In this document: piece by piece, positions 53,994-64,000 of the stretch
Numbering within the stretch: position 1 is the first letter of the stretch
Layout of the letters: the number at the start of each line of letters is the position of its first letter
Assembly (NCBI RefSeq): GCF_964340395.1
Contig: NC_135551.1
Location: forward strand, 11,278,379 to 11,342,378
DNA length: 64,000 nucleotides
Source: Glandiceps talaboti
Taxonomy: Eukaryota > Hemichordata > Enteropneusta > Spengelidae
Reading direction: 5' to 3'
Translations under genes and position numbers: made by a program
Notes under the pieces: model-generated
The model's input: only the letters and a program-made list of their open reading frames with translations
Database searches by the model: none
Told to the model about the DNA's origin: nothing

Positions 53994-55657
53994 GTGTATG
54001 TTGGCAAACTTAACGTCTTCCATAGGAAAATAAGAGAATGACAGTTTCCTTGAAAGCAAGACGGTAAACCCCAAAAATTCTTTTATCACTTCAAAAGAAC
54101 CAGGAACAAACTTTCATCTTACAAAGTTTGGAGAGAATTGAAGAACTTTAATTTTCAGAGAATGTTGTCCTCCAAGTGCATTCTACCTTGCTGATACACC
54201 ATACATGTAATTACTCGATGGCAGCTATGTTACTTACATTTGTTCTTATTTCCATGTTGATCACTTTAACTATCCTGCTACTTATAGGTAGTAATAACTG
54301 TTGGTTGACAAGTACTTAAACACTTAAATGTAAAGTCTATTTCCGTAATAAACATTAAAATTGTTATTAAATTAAAATGGAAAAGGTTATAATAGACGGT
54401 GTCATTAGAGTAGAGTGGATTTAAGTAATGTAGTTAAAACAAATTGGACTTGAGGGAGAAGAGGGTTTTAGCAAAAAAAAACTTTTTAAAGTTTTCTATT
54501 TTTAAAAGTATAGTTTGCTTAATATACAAGAACTAGATGATCATGTATTACTTATCCAGGTTCATAAGGTTGGGACATCATGTTTACCATTATGTTTTTA
54601 CATTGCAAAGTTCGTAATGTTATCACCGCTACAACTTTCATCATGGTTTACAACATATATTAACGTCGATGTCGTACTTGTGAACGTTCCCCTTTAGGGG
54701 ACGGGGTAGAGGTTTTGTTTTGGTTTTGAATTTAGTTTAATCTCCTAGGTAATAATCTATACAGCGCCACCAATGGCCTAACTATCCTTACCCATGGATC
54801 TGTATTACCACAGGACAGACAGACAACATAATCATAAATACCCCTATGGGGGGTGGTGTAAATGATAGTTTCTCACTTGTGAAATACTAATATTTTATTA
54901 GTAGTACCAAACTGACCATTTCCTATACGTCTCTTAGTTTGGATGCTAACTTGGTCTCCAACTAAACCATGTCTGGTCAAAAGTCCCTTGATCAGCACAG
55001 AGTTTATTCATCCAATCAGTGAACCCCAACTGTTATAGTGATGTAAACAGTGTATAAGTAACTTCCTGTACTGACAAATATGCCATATTTGGACATTGCA
55101 TAACTGCCCCAATAAACACTAACTTTATGAGGGACTGTGATATTGGTTAGAATTTTGTGATTAATTAACAAAGACATGATGTTAATGACTGTGTGGGTGG
55201 CTGTGGATGAATTTTGAATTACATCTCATTGCATCTCAGGACTTCAAGAGTAACAACACTGGCTATACTGTGAGTGGAGGTGTAAATAATAAAGATACTG
55301 TATCGGAACTAAACTATGTGTCTCTTACCTTAATAATAATCTATGTTATAAACATAAAACCATTTCAAATTCTTAATGCCAGCTTTTTCTAGCAGGGGAT
55401 ATTTTTATTTACACATCAAATGAAGCAAGAGAGGGTTTTAAGCATTATAAGAAGTATAACATAAAGATGAATCTCAGAAGATATGTTATTGTGAAAAAGT
55501 CTCATAGACTGGTTTATTTCTCCTTCAACCAATACATTTAGTTCCGTTGTAATATCTGAAACATATACAATGTAGTATCCAGGATCTAAAAGATTTTGTA
55601 ATGATATTCACTCAGTGAATATTTTTACTCTGATGTTATCATACTTTGTGAGCCTAA
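53258..55657. other. Intergenic, microsatellites only
   Basis: Holds an AATGAT-rich tract (53344-53415), TATG repeats near 53877-53900 and a CT tract at 53931-53986. Otherwise nothing recognised between the poly-CUB gene's 5' end and the aminotransferase stop. Confidence 0.5.
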
Positions 55658-55780
55658 TCATTGTGTTTCCTTTGCTATAGATAGTACAGCATCAGTTAGT
55701 TGTTGATATTCACTCAATTCATTGTAGATATGCACCGATATCCTGACATACAATTCACCCTGTACAGCTTTGATTGGTAC
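55658..55780 (-). CDS. Aminotransferase terminal exon
   Basis: Acceptor CCTTTACAATAG, then VPIKAVQGELYVRISVHIYN, ELSEYQQLTDAVLSIAKETQ and TGA: the small C-terminal domain. Phase 0 start. Confidence 0.9.
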   Translation of the reverse strand, partial: VPIKAVQGELYVRISVHIYNELSEYQQLTDAVLSIAKETQ

Positions 55781-55889
55781 CTATTGTAAAGGTATGAACA
55801 AAAAATTGTTTATGAATATTTGTCACAAGGTAGAATATAATAATAAAACTGTGATGTTAATATTAACCATGTGTATATCAAGATATTAT

Positions 55890-56150
55890 TCCCAAATATC
55901 TGCCAAGGAAAATACAGGTGACCAGTTAAAGAATGTTTAGTAAACTTTGTATCCATGATTTGATAGACGAGTAGTGACAAAACCCTTATGTCACAAATAT
56001 TTTTTTGGCTGAATGAAGATGAACCTTGGGGAATAATATAATTATACCTCCTCAAGCATAATTTATGAAAATCATTTTAAAAATGGCAATTTAGATCATT
56101 TTGACTCACATTACAAGCACTGCAGAGCCAGTGACATTGATGTGAGTTGC
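55890..56150. repeat. Dispersed inverted-repeat element, copy 2
   Basis: Shares GCCAAGGAAAATAC, TAGTGACAAAA, GGCTGAATGAAGA and GCAGAGCCAGTGACATTGATG-like wording with 6440-6665. It lies in the last intron of the aminotransferase gene's 3' half. Confidence 0.55.
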
Positions 56151-56514
56151 CTTGATGTACAAATGTAGAAAAACCAGGGTATGAAACACATATTTTGGTT
56201 TAAACTCATTCAATCTGGTTTGCCCTGGTAAAAGTCTGGATTGTTAGTCGTAATTGAGTACAAAAATTGTTTGAATCTTTTCACTGTTAATTTTGACACT
56301 TCTGTGGGCTTTTTTAAGAACTTTTGATTCGTAAAATCTAGATTATGACTCTTACTGTGATAACATTTATACCCTCTACCAGGAGCTGTATACTTTCCCT
56401 ACATCACTGTCTTAGAAAGATATTTTATTTTTATGCTGGGTTCTAAACTGTACCTCAGCCATAAAAGAAAGCAAAGATCACACTATCAATAATAATATAA
56501 ATGAGAATCTATAC

Positions 56515-56624
56515 CTCAGTATCAAAGCAGTGAAATAGTTGATTCTGTATACTTTCAGCCAAGTTGTAATCACATGTCTTGCCTTTATGTAGAGTTGATG
56601 GTAGTTGAACTAAAACCATTGAAC
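56515..56624 (-). CDS. Aminotransferase exon 8 (as seen)
   Basis: Reads SMVLVQLPSTLHKGKTCDYN, then LAESIQNQLFHCFDTE. Phase 1 to 0, donor GAG|GTATAG. Confidence 0.88.
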
Positions 56625-56834
56625 CTGAAATGTAATGCAGAAACCATCAACCAAACTATGTTTAGTACGCAAATAGTTGAACATGTTCTAGCCATTACAT
56701 TTTAAATAGAGACAGGGTATTTCTACATCTCAGACAGCATTTATTACACTGTCTTACTGATAAAAAGTTCATACACCAAGTTACCATATTGTTTTGGTAT
56801 ACTAATTGCCATATGATAGAGAATTCATCTAATT

Positions 56835-57550
56835 TGCACTACAACATAAACTCACTGCACATCATCTATTTACTACAACATAAACTCACTGCACATCATC
56901 TATTTACTACAACATAAACTCACTGCACATCATCTATTTACTGCAACATAAACTCACTGCACATCATCTATTTACTGCAACATAAACTCACTGCACATCA
57001 TCTATTTACTACAACATAAACTCACTGCACATCATCTATTTACTACAACATAAACTCACTGCACATCATCTATTTACTGCAACATAAACTCACTGCACAT
57101 CATCTATTTACTGCAACATAAACTCACTGCACATCATCTATTTACTACAACATAAAGTCACTGCACATCATCTATTTACTACAACATAAAGTCACTGCAC
57201 ATCATCTATTTACTACAACAGTCACTGCACATCATCTATTTACTGCAACATAAACTCACTGCACATCATCTATTTACTGCAACATAAACTCACTGCACAT
57301 CATCTATTTACTACAACATAAACTCACTGCACATCATCTATTTACTACAACATAAAGTCACTGCACATCATCTATTTACTACAACAGTCACTGCACATCA
57401 TCTATTTACTACAACATAAAGTCACTGCACATCATCTATTTACTACAACATAAAGTCACTGCACATCATCTATTTACTGCAACATAAACTCACTGCACAT
57501 CATCTATTTACTGCAACATAAACTCACTGCACATCATCTATTTACTGCCA
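56835..57550. repeat. 34-bp minisatellite
   Basis: About 21 copies of a unit containing ACAACATAAACTCACTGCAC and ATCATCTATTTACT, in an intron of the aminotransferase gene. Variants alternate TACTAC/TACTGC and AAACTC/AAAGTC, and some copies lack ATAAA. Not a CRISPR: there are no unique spacers. Confidence 0.95.
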
Positions 57551-58133
57551 TTATTGTTGACTCATATGTTTTATGGGTAAACCATGTGATGCAATAAAAT
57601 ACAGTTCCTGTAACTCTTTCAGATTATGTATATAGTTCTTGTTTGGTGGTCAGTCAATCTGACCTGAATTTGTAACTGGTGAATGCGTATGTAATACCTA
57701 AGTAATAGCTTATAACAGGGATTGTAGATAAAGGCTGGAAAGTGGAAAAAACAATTGGCTACTCAGAAGTATATTGCTAGCTACTTTTGCAGTTTTTTGT
57801 AAAAAAAATGTCTTTGTTTCAACCAGTATATTTCTATGATTGGGCATACTTATGAGTCTTGTTCATACCGCACCATAGTTATATTTCCGGCTTCTTTTCA
57901 GATTTTACAGGCTAAAATTAACTACATCCCTGATAAACCTATCTCAAAAGGGAATTAATGATATCATCATGAAAGTATACAGTTTTCTTGGCTGGTAGGA
58001 CTCCACATTTTCCCACTACATGTATCTTTACTGTTTAACATGCTCTCGCTAATTGATATGCAGACCTTTTCGTAACATCTACTAAATTGTTCCTAACAAT
58101 TAAATAAATAATATCATAAACCTGGCATCTTAC

Positions 58134-58190
58134 CAAACATATCTTGAGGAGCTAAAAGTCTTGTTTGCCATTTCTCAACCAAAAGATCAG
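58134..58190 (-). CDS. Aminotransferase exon 7 (as seen)
   Basis: 57 nt, phase 1-1, reading DLLVEKWQTRLLAPQDMF. Confidence 0.88.
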
Positions 58191-58523
58191 CTGTTGAAGA
58201 AAGTCAAAGTTACTAGTTATGAAGGAAGAAATCACAAACTGAAGAGATGAAAAAGATGCTTAATATTTGTACAACTGACATAATGCTTACTCAATATAAA
58301 ATGTGATAACAGTAATTAAGAATGTGCCTCAAAGGCCCAATTTATCTGATAATCAAATTTCTAAAATTCCCTTAAAACTTTGCCTTATTAATGTTTATTC
58401 CTGGTCCTTTTGAAATAATAAAATAAGTTTTTGGATTCACTGCCTTGGTTACAAGGAAATGAACATCAATCTTTCAATCTATTTTCCCCATAGCATTCGG
58501 TGGCCATCTTGGATATGAAATGA

Positions 58524-58655
58524 CTCAATTTGACACCATTTTGACCTCTGTTTAGTGACCCCTGACACCATTTTGACCTGTTTAGTGACCCCTGGCACCA
58601 TTTTGACCTCTGTTTAGTGACCCCCAACACCATTTTGACCTCTGTTTAGTAACCC
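58524..58655. repeat. ~35-bp minisatellite
   Basis: Four copies of CACCATTTTGACCTCTGTTT followed by AGTGACCCC, in an intron. Confidence 0.9.
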
Positions 58656-58818
58656 CTGTTTTTTTTAATTTTATTTTTCTTGAACTATTACACTTAAACA
58701 GCAAAAGTCTAAGTATTTTATTTCTGAGGCATTAACAGACAACAAAAATGATATCAAGAATTGCTAATAAAGTTTTCTAACTGGAGATGAGAGTTTCATA
58801 AAATCAAATACTTCCTAC

Positions 58819-58929
58819 CTGCTTGTTTAGCAAGTGTATATATGTATTTTCTGATTTTGTCTGGTCCCACAGTGTCCCAGAAATCTAGAACTGTGTGAAG
58901 TGAGAGGAATGATGTATAATCCTGTAACC
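58819..58929 (-). CDS. Aminotransferase exon 6 (as seen)
   Basis: 111 nt, phase 1-1, reading LQDYTSFLSLHTVLDFWDTV, then GPDKIRKYIYTLAKQA. Confidence 0.9.
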
Positions 58930-59078
58930 CTGAAATGAGATATGGGAAGTGAGAGGAAACATAATTCAATCATTAAATTGAAGAGTTAAGAGTGTTCAGC
59001 TTTAAAGTTACTGGTTCAGTTCAATTGCTGCTGATTTCTTTTCAAATAGTTAAAATGCATGGACAAGCATTCAAACAC

Positions 59079-59330
59079 AATTGTGCCCCAGTCAACCCAG
59101 TTGTGTAAATGGGGACCTGGTAGTGTTATAAGCCGCAATGCACATGCTTTAATCCTATGTATTTACAGAAGCTACAATGGAGTATATGCTCCACAGGCAG
59201 TTAAAAGTATGAAGGGCTTTGGCACAGCTCTAGCACAGCTCGTGCACAGCTTAGGCATAGCTAATAGCTGAGTCAGAGATAAAGCGCTTTGAGCAAAGTA
59301 TAGGAAAGTACTACCGGGGGTCCTTAGAAA
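59079..59330 (+). mobile_element. SINE-like element (candidate)
   Basis: Begins near GTGCCCCAGTCAACCCAGTT with GTGTAAATGGGGACCTGGTA, and ends with AAAGCGCTTTGAGCA. This pattern is typical of tailless SINE-like repeats in marine invertebrate genomes, from general recall. It ends about 40 bp from the splice donor of aminotransferase exon 5. Confidence 0.45.
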
Positions 59331-59370
59331 ACAGCATATAGTGAAAATAAAAGATTTGCAGTGTACATAC

Positions 59371-59594
59371 CAGACCACATATATTCAGAACTGAACCCGC
59401 TACCAAATCCATGAGACACTATCATCGGACGTGTTGTCTTCTGTAGTTCTTTCTTGACATACAGGTAACCACAGCCTTTGGGGCAGCAAAACCACTTGTG
59501 ACAATTCCCCACATAATAGTCGGGATTAAGGTCTCTTATATTAAGTGGCAGTGCACCGAGGGAGTGTGCTCCATCAATGAGTACAGGAACACCT
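59371..59594 (-). CDS. Aminotransferase exon 5 (as seen), catalytic lysine
   Basis: 224 nt, phase 2 to 1. Contains VLIDGAHSLGALPLNIRDLN, then YYVGNCHKWFCCPKGCGYL and MIVSHGFGSGFSSEYMWSG. The Lys in CHKW is the PLP Schiff-base residue by family position. Confidence 0.92.
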
Positions 59595-59956
59595 CTAATG
59601 ATAAATAGATGTAAAATGGGAAAAATTAAACTTCATCAGGCAATGGCAAATAAAGAAATTGATTAAATGTGTTTTCAGTTCTAAGTTGATTTATTTCTGA
59701 CTAACCATATAAAGTACATATAATATAATGTAGGTAAAAACAACATTATATGATGTCCTAGTGACAACTGTCTCAGATATTTTGACAAATTAAAAGGCTT
59801 TTATTTTCATAGGATGATCATCATCACATCATGAATTTCCTCTGAACAAAATATTATAATTGACTGTAATTGCTGTTTTGTGAGAAGGCATTAGAATGCT
59901 AATAAAGTGGGCAAGTGCCAAATATAGACTAAACAATGAGCAAATGACAAATGATG

Positions 59957-60026
59957 TGTGCGTGCGTGCGTGCGTGCGTGTGTGTGCATGTGTTTTTATG
60001 TGTGTGCATGCATGCGCGCGTGTGTG
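59957..60026. repeat. GTGC/TG-rich microsatellite
   Basis: GTGCGTGC passing into GTGT and GCATGCAT wording; intronic. Confidence 0.85.
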
Positions 60027-60245
60027 AATTCAATGCAGATATTGTTCTGTCACAGTATATACGTTACAAAAAGTAAAACATGTTTTGAAATAGGCAATGC
60101 TACATGTTTTTATTGTACACAGTACTTGCAACGAAGTGAAAACTACCCATCTACCAACTACATGTACCTATGTATGATAGTTACAAACTGAGGCTCTGCC
60201 CTCACAGTCCATTTAAAAAAAGAAACAATAAAATATCTAATATAC

Positions 60246-60338
60246 CTGCTATGGCAGAGGTCAATTAACTCCTTGATAGGCATAATAAATGGTGTGTTAC
60301 TTGGTATATGGTCAAATACAGCTAATCGACATCCTGGC
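60246..60338 (-). CDS. Aminotransferase exon 4 (as seen)
   Basis: 93 nt, phase 2-2, reading PGCRLAVFDHIPSNTPFIMP and IKELIDLCHS. The D-H-I motif is typical of the family. Confidence 0.9.
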
Positions 60339-61203
60339 CTGAAAGAAGGAAATTACACTGAAAATATGCTATGACAATTTACGAAAATATTAATATTCTA
60401 TAATTGTGTGTAACTTGAGAGAGAGACAATAGTAGACCCTCTAAGTTTATCACATTGATGTCATTTATGAATACAGTCATCAGCTTTGGCAATCACAAGG
60501 GTTGTGAATTACGTACAATGGTATTTCACAACACGTGTACATGACATGCATGACATTGAATATGACCATGTACTCAACCCTCCATCCCAAACCAAAACTT
60601 ATTCCTGAGGGGATACTTCAAATAAATTTCAGATTCCAAACCTCAATCTATTTCATAGGATGTTTTTGGGCAAATCTATATCATACATATGAACATGAAT
60701 AAGTCTCTTATGCCCATTGATGGCGCTATTCAAGTCAATACATATGGTAGTTTTATAATAATTGACCATTTCTTCACAAATGCCAATCTAGATGGCTGAT
60801 ACCATTTGCACAACTGCTTGAAGGCAATTGTAAGTTGCTAAAGGATTACAGACAGAGCTACGGTATGGAATAAATATATGACTTTATTGATCTCATGTTT
60901 AGGAAATTTTTAGAAAAGAAAGTGGACCATGTTTTGTGATTTTTCATGAAAAACTATCCCATTCGAATGACACATTTCCAGTCATCTCCATGGGGATAGA
61001 ATTGTGTCATTTGGTTACATCTAAGCATCGATTATTAACAATTTTGTAGTAATTTAAAATTCACAACACATTTCTGAACCAACAGCTTCAAGCTTTGTTC
61101 ACCAAATGACATTGCCAAGCCTAATAGCAATTTTAATCTCCGGGCTAAGAGAACATCATATGGCCATCACCACAACAAACACACACACAATGTCAGTCCT
61201 AAC

Positions 61204-61327
61204 CTTAACGTCTCCTTTACTTTATTAATGATGTCATCTTTTCCAGTGATAGGAAATTCTAAGTTTTCTTCCTGGATTATAGCACCAGTCTCTTCACTCA
61301 TGAACTTGAGTAATTTCTTGACGGCAC
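61204..61327 (-). CDS. Aminotransferase exon 3 (as seen)
   Basis: 124 nt, phase 1 to 2, reading AVKKLLKFMSEETGAIIQEE, NLEFPITGKDD and IINKVKETL. Confidence 0.88.
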
Positions 61328-61354
61328 CTGGTGAGAAAATGTACCAACTTTAAT

Positions 61355-61552
61355 AGGTTAGTGGTGTATGGACAGAACCCACTTAGGTCAGTGGTGTATG
61401 GACAGAACCCACTTAGGTTAGTGGTGTATGGACAGAACCCACTTAGGTTAGTGGTGTATGGACAGAACCCACTTAGGTTAGTGGTGTATGGACAGAACCC
61501 ACTTAGGTTAGTGGTGTATGGACAGAACCCACTTAGGTTAGTGGTGTATGAA
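61355..61552. repeat. 30-bp minisatellite next to a splice acceptor
   Basis: Six to seven copies of GGTTAGTGGTGTATGGACAG and AACCCACTTA, starting about 28 bp from the acceptor of aminotransferase exon 3. Because 30 is a multiple of three, one frame stays open across it by chance. Confidence 0.95.
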
Positions 61553-62055
61553 AAGATCTAAGCATACAGTACACTATGATGCAAGAACATGATAAAAGTG
61601 GGTATGTTTCTTACGATACGTCATAAACTGTAGTTACATGTCTTTTGGCACTGGATTTATATTAACTGAATATCTGCAAAAGCTTTTCTCATGGTCATCA
61701 GTTTCATATAAATATACTTATGAGTTGTCATATTTGTATATACAGCTGTTTTAAAAGATGTCCTGAAACATTTCACTTAATATATAGTTGGCTGGCAAGA
61801 TAAGATATTTACAAATAGAATGTATTTCCCTTTGTACTATCAACCAAATTCAAGTGTGCCGATAAGTCCTTCTGCCACTATTTTACATACAAAAATAAAC
61901 ATGTTTACAGTAGTATACATCGACTGGAAAACTGTTTACCATCATTGGTAATCTATATTTATAATGGTGCACTCTTTAACTACTGTCTCCCAAAAACTCC
62001 GGTGAGGGCCAATTTATCATTGGCACTCCTAGACAAGAAATGAGTGTTTTTTTAC

Positions 62056-62172
62056 CATATGTAACATTGAGACAATAGATGACATCATCCGGCTTGAACT
62101 TGATACTTTTAATGACTGAGTTTGTAGCTGTTGTAGCATTTTGGACAAGTACGAGATCTGTGGTGTCACAAC
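62056..62172 (-). CDS. Aminotransferase exon 2 (as seen)
   Basis: 117 nt, phase 1-1, reading CDTTDLVLVQNATTATNSVI and KFKPDDVIYCLNVTY. Contains the PLP phosphate-binding region. Confidence 0.9.
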
Positions 62173-62502
62173 CTAGAGGTAAACAAAACAAAAAAAAACA
62201 TTCATAAAAGACAAACATGACTAAAATAATATACATTAAACATAGGTAAGGAAAAGGTAAGCAAAATTTGAACCTGTCTAGACTAGAGTGAATGTAATTG
62301 AAGGAAGCAAACAATATAAAACAGATCAAGCAATTGGCTCTGGAGATATAACATTATAAGAACTACTCGTTTGCTTCGAGCCATTGTGTGGCTTTTCCTA
62401 TAGCAATTTTAGACACCTGTTTTTCACACCAACATTTTTATCCTAATCCAAATGGGCCATTAAAGGCAGAGATTCAATCCCAGGTTCTTCCACAATAGTG
62501 TT

Positions 62503-62503
62503 G

Positions 62504-62538
<35 letters not shown>
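62503..62538. repeat. (TCAA)n microsatellite
   Basis: Short pure tetranucleotide tract in an intron. Confidence 0.9.
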
Positions 62539-62541
<3 letters not shown>

Positions 62542-63294
62542 GAATTTGTATAGTACCAAAATGCAATATGATGTAAAATTTCTATGGCACTCACGAACAG
62601 GAACAATAGTAGATCTCTGTGAAAGTCAGAAAACTCTTGTGAATGGACGATATCCTTCTTGAATTTATCAACAGTGGGTGATGAACGGAGTTCAAGAGGT
62701 TATCTTATCAGTGGAGCCATAAGGACTACATGAAACAATATTTTGCGCTGGACCAACTTTTCCTATAGGTCTGCTTGATAGCTGTTTTCATCAACTAAAA
62801 AATAATCCTCATTTAAACTGGGCCTTTGAAAATCTGCAAGAATTTTTATATATACATAAGAGATGACAATTATAACCCTACAACTTACAAGACATCAGGT
62901 GCCATTCAGGTGCCTATTGCCTGGCAATATTGCCCGATGGAGTTATTTCAACCGCTGTACATCGATTCCATGCATGTTTTCCAATGGCACCTGAATTGCA
63001 TTAGGTAATGGTATTGCAGTAACTGAGAATTTTAGATCCTTTCAGAGCCAAAGTCCCATTAATAATCATGAACATTCATTTCTTTATTATGGCCACAGTT
63101 TTATTTTCACATGACTTTCACATGGCACCTGATCTGGCAACTCCTACAAATCTGAAAATGGTACAACCTTGTTTTCAAACCAGAAGAAACCATTCTAAAC
63201 ATAGGATAGAACACACTAAACTTCAACACTGCTCTTAACTTTATTAGGTTTTAGGTTTACTCTAATTATACTAATTAAATTCAAGTTGCCTTGC

Positions 63295-63460
63295 CTACAA
63301 ACTTTGCAAGTCTTCGTGTGATGTATACCAATAAAGGTAATATTTCTCTGTCCATAAATCTAACCGGTTGTCTCTCTATATAGTATTGCCATTTCTGGGT
63401 TGCATCTACAGCTTCCTTTAATGCAACACCAAATGCTCCATGGTTTAGAAAATTAAAGTC
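63295..63460 (-). CDS. Aminotransferase exon 1 (as seen)
   Basis: 166 nt, phase 0 to 1, acceptor TTTTTTTTACAG. Reads DFNFLNHGAFGVALKEAVDA, WQYYIERQPVRFMDREILPL and ITRRLAKFVG. The donor is GC (GTAG|GCAAGG); only this choice continues in frame into exon 2 (Phe-Val-Gly-Cys-Asp). One or more upstream exons with the start codon lie outside the window. Confidence 0.88.
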
Positions 63461-64000
63461 CTGTAAAAAAAAAGAATTAAACCAATTATTCTATAAATGA
63501 AACACTAAACAATTTTCAGTATTTGCAATACAATATTAATGCCTTAAAGTGCATCATAAAAATAACAACTATTTGTTTTCTTGGTCAACACCATAACTTC
63601 CACTCCACACACTTCACATACATTACTACTGCCCATGTAGGTGCTCATGAGAATAAGTCGACCTTCTCATTCTATTTTTACCTCTAGCATGAGGTAAAAT
63701 GTTTTTGTAGGTACTGAGAATAAGTTGGCCTTATATTATACTATTTTGACCCACTTATATGGCCATATAAAACTATAATACTTCTTTATTGTGGTCACAG
63801 CTTTGTTTTCACAGCTTCTAACAAGTAATCCCTGGACAATAATATGGTAATTAATGGGGCACAAAAACATAAAATGTGTTATAATTTATCTCTCAAGTGT
63901 ACCAAAGACCTCTTTTCAGTCAGATTTGCTAATTTTATAGTGCTCTATTTCAAAGAGGTCACATGAGGCAGCGTCAGTGAAACATACTTTTCTGAGTTGC
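63461..64000. other. Intron, nothing recognised
   Basis: Upstream intron of the aminotransferase gene; no further exon seen before the window edge. Confidence 0.5.

Larger units (their letters stand above)
55658..63460 (-). other. Class V aminotransferase gene (isopenicillin-N epimerase-like), 5' end outside window
   Basis: Nine exons join without a phase error into 374 residues plus stop; only the N-terminus is missing. The enzyme family is PLP-dependent, fold type I, class V. Relatives include isopenicillin-N epimerase-like proteins and cysteine desulfhydrase-like enzymes. Motifs in order: NHGAFGV and ERQPVRFM near the N-terminus, LVQNATTATNSV (phosphate-binding region), LIDGAHSLG (Asp that contacts the PLP ring nitrogen) and GNCHKWFCCPKG (the Lys forming the Schiff base). 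All key residues are present, so an active enzyme is likely. The substrate cannot be told. Intron 1 in this view is GC-AG. Confidence 0.9.

Noticed and set aside
56835-57550. CRISPR-like look of the 34-bp array
   Set aside because: Units are directly contiguous with no unique spacers, and the setting is a eukaryotic intron: a minisatellite.
61331-61561. 76-residue open frame of repeating VVYGQNPLRL on the plus strand
   Set aside because: It is the 30-bp minisatellite read in one frame, antisense within an intron.

Overview
This is animal genomic DNA: AT-rich, intron-bearing and crowded with microsatellites, MITE-like elements, LINE fragments and a Penelope-like element. The gene content (secreted CUB and C-type lectin proteins, a class V aminotransferase) and repeat style suggest a marine invertebrate, probably a lophotrochozoan or an invertebrate deuterostome. 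The sequence alone does not fix the phylum. All host genes I can support lie on the minus strand and were rebuilt by hand from splice sites and reading phase.

1-6.2 kb: a small secreted C-type lectin gene. It has a signal-peptide exon (6143-6227), two homologous first-half lectin exons (4266-4409, 3905-4051), a core exon (3177-3321), a closing exon (2699-2775) and a further core exon (1150-1297). 8.2-10.3 kb: two tandem, partly overlapping pieces of a Penelope-like retroelement with a GIY-YIG endonuclease, separated by (TA)n(TG)n. The first piece carries a recognisable hammerhead ribozyme at its 3' side.

13.3-44.4 kb: the main object of the window, a tandem array of nine units of about 3.2-4.0 kb. 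Each holds one nearly identical CUB-domain exon (381 nt, phase 1-1) and a 66-nt phase 1-1 linker exon; most also hold a truncated second CUB exon, two families of MITE-like elements and long CATA/CACA microsatellites. Upstream on the same strand are a diverged CUB exon (48177-48572) and a signal-peptide exon (53173-53257), both in compatible phase. I therefore read 53.3-13.6 kb as one gene for a secreted poly-CUB protein whose modules multiplied by whole-unit duplication. Its 3' end was not found. Two dead LINE fragments, a further MITE and a 550-bp foldback element with a 7-bp target duplication sit in its 5' introns.

55.6-63.5 kb: nine consecutive exons, fully phase-consistent, of a PLP-dependent class V aminotransferase related to isopenicillin-N epimerase. 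The stop codon is in the window and the first exon or exons lie beyond the right edge. Its introns hold 30-bp, 34-bp and ~35-bp minisatellites and a SINE-like element.

The two secreted genes share one design: an 85-nt signal-peptide coding exon ending in phase 1, followed mainly by phase-1 modules. That is the arrangement that tolerates exon duplication, and the array shows it happening. The points most worth following are the poly-CUB array, the hammerhead ribozyme, the possible alternative lectin exons and the foldback element.
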